From positions 1 through 64,000 of the forward strand of contig JBHJHI010000013.1 of NCBI GenBank assembly GCA_050330995.1: 64,000 bases of DNA, written 5' to 3'. Made by a program: the position numbers and the translations under genes. Below the pieces are notes generated by a model. It made no database searches and was not told the DNA's origin. It saw nothing but the letters and a program-made list of their open reading frames with translations. Below are positions 51,870 to 59,500 of this stretch, piece after piece. Position 1 is the first letter of the stretch; every line of letters starts with the position of its first letter. Source of the DNA: Thermohalobaculum sp050330995 (lineage in GTDB: Bacteria; Pseudomonadota; Alphaproteobacteria; Rhodobacterales; Rhodobacteraceae).

Positions 51870-53308
51870 CAGGCGGTCTCCGTGAGGGCGGCGTTGAGGT
51901 GCAGCATGGCGAGCGCGGGGTCGGCCGCGTCGAGACCGCCGGCCACGAGGCGATCGACCAGGGCCGCGGCGGCGGCGGGCGAGGCGAGGAGGCCGGGCGC
52001 GAACAGGCCGCGGGCCAGCGCGTGGTCCGCCCGCGCCGTGCCCGTCCCCGCCGAGCCCGGGGGGTGGCGCTCCAGAAGCGCGCGAACCCCGGGGCTCCGC
52101 GAGAGCGTCGCCAGAGACATCGTGCCGAGGCGGTGGCGCGCGCAGAGGAGCACGAGGCGCAGATCGCGCTCCGCGGCGTCGAGCACCGCCCCGGCGAGCG
52201 CGTCGCGGCGCTCGGTCGGCAGTCGCCCGATCAGGCCGCCGGCCGCGACCGCGTAGGACGACTTGTAGTGATCGTCGCCGGTGCCGAGCAGGCGCAGGGC
52301 GAGGGCGGCGGCCTCGTCGTCGGTGCCGGTGCGCTCGACCGCGCCAGCGACGCCGTGGGCCACGCGGACGTCGCCGAGGTCGCTCGTCTCGACGAGGCGC
52401 GCCCGCCCGACGCCGAGGGCGCGGGCGAAGGCGGCGAGCGAGACCTGCTCGAACAGCTCGAGGCGCCGGCGGCGCTGCGCCTCGGTCTTGGTCTTGACCG
52501 GCACGATCCGCCCGCGCCCGAAGCCGAGCACGGTGCCGGCGCGCGCGAAGAAGCCGGCCAGCTCCGCCGCGACGGCGTCCGTGTCCGCGTCGTCGAGGTC
52601 GAGGCGGGCCAGCAGCGCGCCCGCGAGCGCGCGCACCCGGCCCGAGCGGTCGCCCGCGAGGCCGCGCAGAACCTCGGCGTCGGCCGTCGAGAGCCCGGTC
52701 CTCAGAAGCTCGACGAGCCGCACCCGCTCCTCCGCGGCCACGTCCGACGCCTTCTCGGCGAGCAGCGCGCACGCCGCCGCCGGATCGCTCCGGCGCAGCG
52801 CCGCGAAGGCCGCACGGCGCTCAGCCGGAAAGAACGCGTCCCAGGTCCCGGCGTCGAGCGTCTCGGCCGCGCCGCTCTCGGCCCCGCGCGTCGCGCCCGC
52901 GCGCCAGTCGAGCCAGGGCGCGTAGACCTCGGGCACCCCCTCGCCCTTCGCCATCCAGTCCATCGGATGCACGACGAAGCCGCGCGCGGCGATCAGCGTC
53001 AGGATCAGGCCGGCGTCCTCGGTGTCGGGCTTCAGGCTCGCCATCAGCCGGCGGAAACGCCCGCGCAAGTGCCGGGGCAGCGTGGGCAGCGCGAGCCGCG
53101 GCAGCGCCGCGGGCGTCGAGAGCGCGTCCTCGGGCACGGGACGAAAGCCGACGCTCAGCGCCTGCCCGGCGAGCGCGAGGAGGGCGAGGTCGGGCTCGGC
53201 GTCGCGCTCGGCTAGGGCGCGCCAGCCCTCGGGGGCCGCGTCGAGTGCGCTGCCGCCCACGCTCCAGCGCCCCGAGAAGGTGGCGAGGGCGTTCGCGATC
53301 TCATCCAT
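51869..53308 (-). CDS. DUF5691-family protein
   Basis: This is a 479-residue protein of unknown function seen in this type of cassette. It is Ala/Leu/Arg-rich and helical, with repeats reminiscent of HEAT-like helical pairs (DRSGRVRALAGALLARLDL; LPTERRDALAGAVLDAAE). No signal peptide or membrane segment is present. The N-terminal segment includes FRRLMASLKPDTEDAGLILT. It overlaps the SWIM gene upstream by 8 nt and the MoxR gene downstream by one base. This gene is extra compared with the four-gene yehLMPQ set. A scaffold between SWIM protein and ATPase is a possibility. Confidence 0.8.
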   Translation of the reverse strand: MDEIANALATFSGRWSVGGSALDAAPEGWRALAERDAEPDLALLALAGQALSVGFRPVPEDALSTPAALPRLALPTLPRHLRGRFRRLMASLKPDTEDAGLILTLIAARGFVVHPMDWMAKGEGVPEVYAPWLDWRAGATRGAESGAAETLDAGTWDAFFPAERRAAFAALRRSDPAAACALLAEKASDVAAEERVRLVELLRTGLSTADAEVLRGLAGDRSGRVRALAGALLARLDLDDADTDAVAAELAGFFARAGTVLGFGRGRIVPVKTKTEAQRRRRLELFEQVSLAAFARALGVGRARLVETSDLGDVRVAHGVAGAVERTGTDDEAAALALRLLGTGDDHYKSSYAVAAGGLIGRLPTERRDALAGAVLDAAERDLRLVLLCARHRLGTMSLATLSRSPGVRALLERHPPGSAGTGTARADHALARGLFAPGLLASPAAAAALVDRLVAGGLDAADPALAMLHLNAALTETA

Positions 53309-54683
53309 CGAGGGCGAGCCTCCCCCAGTCGGAACGCGCGGCGAGCAGCGGCAGCCGCCCCGGCGGCTCCCAGAGCCCCGCCGCCGCCGTCAGCGTCATG
53401 CCGCGCGCGGGCTCGGGCGGCGGGCTCGCGAGCGGCAGGGCGTGCGCGCCGCAGGCCGAGCGCCACCACCAGCGGCCCGCGCCCTCGCCGAAGCCGCCGG
53501 GACCGAGCAGCACCGGCGCGAGCGTGGTCCAGGGCGCGGCGTCCTGCGCGGCCAGGAACCCGGCCAGCGGATCGCCTCCGGCCGCCGGCCAGTCGAGGGG
53601 CGCCCCGGCGGCCCCGCCGCGCTCGATCACGACCGCGCGCAGGGGCGCGCGCGCGGGGTAGAAGGCGAGGCTCGCCTCGAAACGCTCGCCGCTCGCGAAG
53701 GCGCTCGCGCGCCTGCCGGCGCTGGCGGGGAAGAAGTCGAGCAGGAGCGCGAAGCGCGGCCCCCCGTCCGCGAGGTTCAGGAGCCACGTCTCCTGGCTCA
53801 CGAGGCCGTCGCGCCGCGTCGCGATACGCTCGCCGACCACCTCCCAGGTGCCCCGCGCGCGGGGCGCGCGCGCGTCGCCCAGGAGGCTCTCGCGCGTCTC
53901 GGCGGTCGCGACCGCACGGCGGCGCTCGGGATCGGCGGGGTCGGCGCGGAAGGCGCGAGCGAGCAGCACGATCTTGCCGAGTTCGACCACGAGCGCGTCC
54001 GCCCTCGCCTCCGGCGCCAGCGCCATGACGCGGGCGGGCAGCTCGTCGAGCCGGCCCGCGAGCGCCTGCGCCTTGCCGTCGACGAGGCGCGCGGCGATGG
54101 CGCGGCAGCGCGCGGCGAGAGCGCCGGAGAGGCCGGCGAGCCCGGTCCTGAGCTGGTCGGCGATCCAGCGCTCGACGTCCTCCGTCGCCGCGAGCAGCGC
54201 GGCCTCGGTCTCGCGCGCGCGCTTCTCGGCGGCCGCCCGACGGCGCGCCTCGGCTCCGGGATCGGGTGGCGCCCCGGCGGTCCCGGCGCGCGCGGCCGCG
54301 AGGCTCTCGGCTCCGCGTCCGGGAGCGGACGGGGCGGCCTCGCCCGAGGGCTTGCGGCGCCGGCCGCGCCATTCCTCGACCCAGTCGGGAACGGCCGCCT
54401 CGACGAAGGAGGCCGGGTCCTCGGCGTGCATCCACATGAGCGCGAGGACATGCTTGCACGGGAACTTCCGCGAGGGGCAGGTGCACTTGTAGCCCCTGTC
54501 GGCGGTGTCGAACACGGCGCGGTAGGGGTTGGCGCCCGACCCCTGGCATTCGCCCCAGACGAGGCCGGGATCGGGGGCCACGGCGCGGACGGGCCACTTC
54601 GCCGGCTTCATCTGCGCATGCGCCGCCTTGAGCGACGAGCGATCCGGGGCGAGGGCGGCGATGGCGTCGAGGGCAGCGCTCAT
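53301..54683 (-). CDS. SWIM zinc-finger protein (YehQ-like)
   Basis: This is a 460-residue protein with a SWIM zinc finger near the N-terminus: Cys67-x-Cys69, Cys76 and His78 in YKCTCPSRKFPCKHVLALM. SWIM domains bind DNA or proteins. The next ~100 residues are low complexity and charged, followed by a mostly helical domain and a C-terminal domain rich in Trp and Gly. ATG 54683 is the first gene of the five-gene operon, so the promoter should lie in 54684-55089. It corresponds to E. coli YehQ. Confidence 0.87.
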   Translation of the reverse strand: MSAALDAIAALAPDRSSLKAAHAQMKPAKWPVRAVAPDPGLVWGECQGSGANPYRAVFDTADRGYKCTCPSRKFPCKHVLALMWMHAEDPASFVEAAVPDWVEEWRGRRRKPSGEAAPSAPGRGAESLAAARAGTAGAPPDPGAEARRRAAAEKRARETEAALLAATEDVERWIADQLRTGLAGLSGALAARCRAIAARLVDGKAQALAGRLDELPARVMALAPEARADALVVELGKIVLLARAFRADPADPERRRAVATAETRESLLGDARAPRARGTWEVVGERIATRRDGLVSQETWLLNLADGGPRFALLLDFFPASAGRRASAFASGERFEASLAFYPARAPLRAVVIERGGAAGAPLDWPAAGGDPLAGFLAAQDAAPWTTLAPVLLGPGGFGEGAGRWWWRSACGAHALPLASPPPEPARGMTLTAAAGLWEPPGRLPLLAARSDWGRLALDG

Positions 54684-55089
54684 GAGCGGCTCGCTCCGGC
54701 ACGAACGGACCGGCTCGATAGAACGCGAACGGCGCGACGACAATATGACGCCAGCGCCTCGGGAGAGCCGGACCGTCCCCCCTCGCCCCGAAGGCGGGAA
54801 GCGTGACGTGCACGCCCGGAGGAGCGGGTCGGGGGCCGCGATCCCTCTCCGCGAAGGCGCGGGCGACGCGGGAGGCGACGGCCGGGACGATCCCGCGGCG
54901 TCGCGAGACGGCGATGGAGCGGGGCGCCTCGCGGATGTAAGCCGTCCGTCCGACGCCCGCGCGACGCGGGCGGTCCGCCGCGCCGGGCGGACGCGGCCGA
55001 GGCGCCGGAAGCGGCTTTCCGGGCCTCCCGGAGACGGTTTCGAGGACGCCTCCGCCGCCGCGACGGCGGCGATGGAAGGACCCCGGATC
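54684..55089. other. Divergent intergenic region between SWIM and cyclase operons
   Basis: No convincing gene is seen in these 406 bp; an open frame crosses it but has poor codon bias. It must hold the promoters of both operons. A perfect 7-bp hairpin (GCCCGCG, 3-nt loop, CGCGGGC) is at 54955-54971. Near 54740 a short AT-richer stretch (GACGACAATATGACG) could be a -10 region, but no good -35 was found. Confidence 0.45.
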
Positions 55090-55962
55090 ATGGAGCGCGT
55101 CGATCTCGCCATCCTTCTCGTCGACATCTCGGGCAGCACGGCGCTCTACCGCCGCAGGGGCGACGTCGAGGCGCGGCGCCGCGTCCTCGCCGAGCTGGAC
55201 CGGCTGAGCGCCCGCCTCTCGGCCGCGGGCGGCTCGGTCGTGGCCCGCAAGGGCGACGACGTGCTCGGCGTCGCCGCGACCCCGGCGCAGGCGCTCGCGG
55301 CCGCGCAGGCCATGCTGGAGGAAGGACCCGACCCGGAACTCGACATCCACGGCGGGCTGCACTTCGGCCCGGTCCTGCGAACCGCGGCCGACATCCACGG
55401 CGACGCCGTCAACCTGACCGCGCGGCTCGCGGCGCGCGCGAAGCCCGGCGAGTTCTGCGTCAGCGCCGACTTCGCCGGGCGGCTCGACGCGGAGCGGGCC
55501 GCCGCGCTGCGTCCGCTCGGCCGTCTCGCGTTCAAGGGCATCGTCGCGCCCCTCGCCGCCTTCTCCCTGACGGACGAGAGCAGCGGCGCGCGCACGGTGC
55601 GTCTCGACCCGCACGATCCCTCGCCGGCCGCCGCGCGGGAGGTGACGGCGCTGGTCCTGCGCCACCGCGGCGGGTCGGTCCGCATGCGCGAGAAGCTGAC
55701 CCTCGGACGCTCGGCCGACTGCGATCTCGTCCTCGACCGGCCCTGGGTCTCGCGCGTGCACGCGCGGCTGCGGATGGGCCTCGGGCAGGTGCTGCTGCAG
55801 GATCTCAGCAGCGTCGGGACATGGCTCGCGGGCACGGGCGGGCGCGAGCTGGTCCTGCGGCGCGAGACGGTGCCGCTGCCCGAGAGCGGCGCGATCTCCC
55901 TCGGCCTCGCCACGAGGGACCCGAGGGCCGAGACCATCGAGTTCGAGGTCGTCCGCTCGTGA
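55090..55962 (+). CDS. Class III nucleotide cyclase-FHA domain protein
   Basis: This is a 290-residue two-domain signalling protein. Residues 5-160 are an adenylate/guanylate cyclase catalytic domain with metal Asp12 (LLVDISGS), Asp56/57 (RKGDDVLG) and the transition-state pair Asn108/Arg112 (DAVNLTARL), so it looks active. Residues about 185-285 are a forkhead-associated domain (LTLGRSADCDLVLD, SRVHARL, SSVGTWL), which binds phosphothreonine. ATG 55090 has AAGGA 9 nt upstream; ATG 55072 is an alternative. It lies upstream of a Ser/Thr kinase on the same strand, a natural source of the FHA ligand. Nucleotide made (cAMP or other) is unknown. Confidence 0.87.
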   Translation: MERVDLAILLVDISGSTALYRRRGDVEARRRVLAELDRLSARLSAAGGSVVARKGDDVLGVAATPAQALAAAQAMLEEGPDPELDIHGGLHFGPVLRTAADIHGDAVNLTARLAARAKPGEFCVSADFAGRLDAERAAALRPLGRLAFKGIVAPLAAFSLTDESSGARTVRLDPHDPSPAAAREVTALVLRHRGGSVRMREKLTLGRSADCDLVLDRPWVSRVHARLRMGLGQVLLQDLSSVGTWLAGTGGRELVLRRETVPLPESGAISLGLATRDPRAETIEFEVVRS

Positions 55963-55996
55963 CGTCCCGGCGCGGCCCCGCAGGCGCGTCGAACCG

Positions 55997-56025
55997 TTGC
56001 CCTGCGACGGCAAAACAAGTAAAAT
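55997..56025 (+). promoter_or_regulatory. Sigma-70-type promoter before the exported protein gene
   Basis: TTGCCC and TAAAAT are separated by 17 bp, close to the consensus -35 and -10. The surrounding DNA is strikingly AT-rich for this genome. Two ACAAGT copies, 11 bp apart (56015-56020 and 56026-56031), overlap the -10 and the predicted start of transcription and may be a regulator site. The promoter would drive the 56097 gene and probably the kinase gene. Confidence 0.65.
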
Positions 56026-56096
56026 ACAAGTATTCGTTAACGTCTGCGTAAATCCGCTCTCTCGACCGCGTGCGTTCATGTCTCGTGGAGGTTGCG

Positions 56097-56564
56097 ATGG
56101 ATGGAAACGATCTTCCGCGCCGGCTCTCGCGGCGCGTGCGCGTCGGCCTTCTGCTCCTCGGCCTCGGTCCCGCCCCGGCGCTCGCCGGGGACGCGCCGAA
56201 GCAGAACGCCTGTCCGGTGGACGGCTGCGAGGTGCGCATCGTCGACGTCCGCCGGGCGGGCGACGAGCTGGAGCTGACCTACGAGGCGAACTTCCTCCCC
56301 GACGTCGCCCGCAACCACATCCACGCCTGGTGGGGCGATCTCTACACCGTCGAGCAGGCGAGCCGCGACGCGGAGACCCGCCACGGCGTGACCAAGGGCA
56401 AATGGCACCGCCACGACGACTATCCGACCTACGTCACCACCGAAGCCGCCTCGACCACGCTCCGGCAAGGCTCGACGACGATCTGCGTGAGCCCGGCCGA
56501 TCGCGGCCACAACATCCTCGACGTCTCGATCCGTCACTGCGTCGACGTCGCCCGGTTCTTCTGA
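56097..56564 (+). CDS. Small exported protein of unknown function
   Basis: This is a 155-residue protein that I do not recognise. It has a signal peptide (RRVRVGLLLLGLGPAPALAG, cleavage near residue 31). The mature ~120 residues contain four cysteines (NACPVDGCEV, TICVSP, RHCVDV) and clustered aromatic and His residues (NHIHAWWGDLY, GKWHRHDDYPTY), suggesting a disulfide-bonded, possibly metal-binding fold. ATG 56097 has GGAGG 5 nt upstream; GTG 56070 is an alternative. It lies between the cyclase-FHA and kinase genes, 16 nt before the latter, and is probably co-expressed with the kinase. Confidence 0.75.
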   Translation: MDGNDLPRRLSRRVRVGLLLLGLGPAPALAGDAPKQNACPVDGCEVRIVDVRRAGDELELTYEANFLPDVARNHIHAWWGDLYTVEQASRDAETRHGVTKGKWHRHDDYPTYVTTEAASTTLRQGSTTICVSPADRGHNILDVSIRHCVDVARFF

Positions 56565-56580
56565 GCGCGTCGGCCGTCTC

Positions 56581-59500
56581 ATGGACACGCCGGCCTTCGT
56601 CGGACGCTTCGAGGTCCGCGACGAAGTCTCCTCGGGCTCCTTCGCACGGGTGATGACGGCCTGGGACCCCGTCCTCGAGGCGCTGGTGGCGCTCAAGGTG
56701 CTGCGCGTCGAGCTCGCCGACGACGCCGGCGTGGTCGAGCTCTTCCTGCAGGAGGCGCGGCTGCTGCGGCGCGTGCGCTCGCGCTTCGTGGTCGCCGTGC
56801 ACGACGTCGGCCGCCTCGCGGACGGGCGGCCCTACCTGGTGATGGACTACGCCGATCGCGGCACGCTGCTCGCCCGCATCGGGCCGAGGCGGGTCTGCCG
56901 CCCCGAGGCGCGCGTCGGGCTCGAGACCCTCGTGGACGCCCTCGCCGACGGGCTCTCCGCGATCCACGACACGAGCGTGGTGCATCGCGACGTGAAGCCC
57001 GCCAATATCCTGTTCCAGAGCCTCGCGCGCCTCTCCGGCCTCGGCGGCCCCGGGGGCGACGTCCTCGTCGCGCCGGACGAGCGCATCCTGCTCGGCGACC
57101 TCGGCATCGCCAAGGACCTCGGGCCTCGCGCCGCCGCCACCGCCTCGATGATCGCCGGCACGCCCATCTACCAGGCGCCCGAGCAGGCCGACCCGGAGGC
57201 GGAGGTCACGCCGATGAGCGACGTCTACGCCGCGACGGCGACGCTCTGGCACGTCCTGACCGGCCAGCGCCCGCCCTCCGCGGGCGAGGTTGAGGACCGC
57301 CTCGCTACGCTCCCCGAGGAATGGCGCCGGGCGCTCGCGACGGGCATGGCCCGCCGGGCCGGGGCGCGCTTCCCGGACATGGGCGCCTGGCGCGACGCGA
57401 TGCTCGACGCCCTCGCCTCGGCCTCGCCGCGCACAGCCGCCCTCGGCGCGACCGAGGCCGCGCCCGCCCCGCCGCGCTGTCCCTACAAGGGGCTCGCCGC
57501 CTATCAGTCGCAGGACGCCGCCTTCTTCCACGGGCGCGAGGGGCTAATCGAGGAGGCGCTCGGCCGGCTCAGGCTCGACCGCGTGCTCTTCCTCGGCGGC
57601 GGCTCGGGCAGCGGCAAGTCCTCGCTCATGCGCGCGGGGCTCCTGCCCGCGCTGCGTGCGGGCGCGCTGCCGGGCAGTGCCGGCTGGGGCGCCGCGCTGT
57701 TCACGCCCGGACGCGACCCGCTCGCGGCGCTCTACGTCCAGCTCGTCGGGGGGAGCGGCCCGGGCGGCGCGGTCGCCTCCCTCGACCAGCTCGTGGCCTA
57801 CCCCGGCCTCGCGCGTCACCTCGGCGTCGCGGCGGGCCCCTCGGCGATCTGCATCGACCAGTTCGAGGAGATCTTCACCCTCGCGGCGCCGGACCGGCGG
57901 CGACGCTTCGTCGAGGCGCTCTCGGCGATGACCGACCCGGCCGACAGCGAGGTCAGGCTCGTGCTCGCGCTGCGCGCCGACTTCTACGCCGCCTGCGCCG
58001 AGTTCCCCTGGCTCGCCGACCGCATCTCGCACAACCAGATCCTCGTCGGCCCCATGACGCCGGCCGAGCTGCGCCGCGCCGTAGTCGAGCCCGCCCGCCT
58101 CGCCGGGCTGCGCGTCGAGCGCGCCCTCGTGGACGCCGTCGTGGACGAGGCGGGCGCGCGGGCGGGCTCGCTGCCCCTCGTCGCCCACGCCCTCTACGAG
58201 ACCTGGACGCGGCGCGAGGACGACACGCTGACGCTCGACGCCCTGCAGGCGGCGGGCGGGGTCGCCGGCGCCATCGCGCAGACGGCGGACGCGCTCTTCG
58301 ACCGGCGCTTCGCCGAGGCCGAGCAGGCGGCGACGAGGCGGCTGTTCCTGCGCCTGACCTCGCCGGGCGAGGGCGTGCCGGACACGCGCCGGCGCCTCGC
58401 GCTCGACGATCTCGGCCAGGACGCGGAGCCCGCGGTGATGCGCCGCGTCGCCGAGGCGCTCGTGGAGGCCCGGCTCCTGACGGTGGACGAACGCAGCGTG
58501 CAGATCGCCCACGAGGCGCTCCTGCAGACCTGGCCGCGGCTCCGGGGCTGGATCGAGGAGAGCCGCGACGAGCTTCGGATGCGCCAGCGCATCGCCCGCG
58601 ACGCGGCCGAGTGGGACGCGGAAGGCCGCGGCCCCGATCCGCTCTACCGCGGCAGCCGGCTTCTGGCCGCGCTCGAGTGGATCGAGCGCAACCCGGACGA
58701 ACTCGGCCCCGCGGAGCGCGCCTTCGTCGAGGCCTCGGCGGCCGCGCGCGATCTCGCGGAGGCGCGCGCGGCCGAGCGCCGGCGCCGGATCGGCCGGCTT
58801 CGCATGATCGTCGTCGCCGGCCTCGCGCTCCTGGCCACGGGCGCGAGCGTCGCCTCGCTCCTCGCCTACCGCGCGACCGACATCGCCGAGCGCAACCGCC
58901 TGCGCGCCGAGGCGGCGAGCCGGGAGGCAGCCGAGCGCGTCGCGAGCGCGCTCGGCGCGGTGGCGAGCGGCCTCGCCGAGCGCGACCCGCTGCTCGCCCT
59001 CGCGCTCGGGGCGGAGGCGGTCGCGCGCGCGGACGACCCCGCCTCGACCGTCGAGGCGCGCGGCGCGCTCGTCGCCGCGCGGCGCGTGCTCGAAGCGGGG
59101 GGCGTCGTCCCCTTCGGCAGCCCGGTGGTCGTCGGCGACGCGCTCGCGATGGCGCTCTCGCGCGACGGCCGTCTCATGGCGCTCGGCAACCGCTCGGGCA
59201 CGCGCGACCTCTTCGACGTGGCCGGGCGGCGCTGGATCGCCCGCTCTCTGGCCGCGCACGCCCGCGGCGTGCGCGACCTCGCCTTCGCGCCCGACGGGCA
59301 GCGGATCGCCTCGGCGGGGGCGGACGGCACGGTCGGGCTCCTGGTGCTCGACGGGGGCGAGCCGCGGGCGAGCCGCACCGTCGGGCGCATCGACGACGTG
59401 GCCTTCGGCATCGGCTTCGACCCGGCCGGCGAGCGGATCGCGGTCGCGCTCGGCGACGGCACCGTGCGCTTCCACGACGCGGCGAGCGGCGCGCTCCTCG

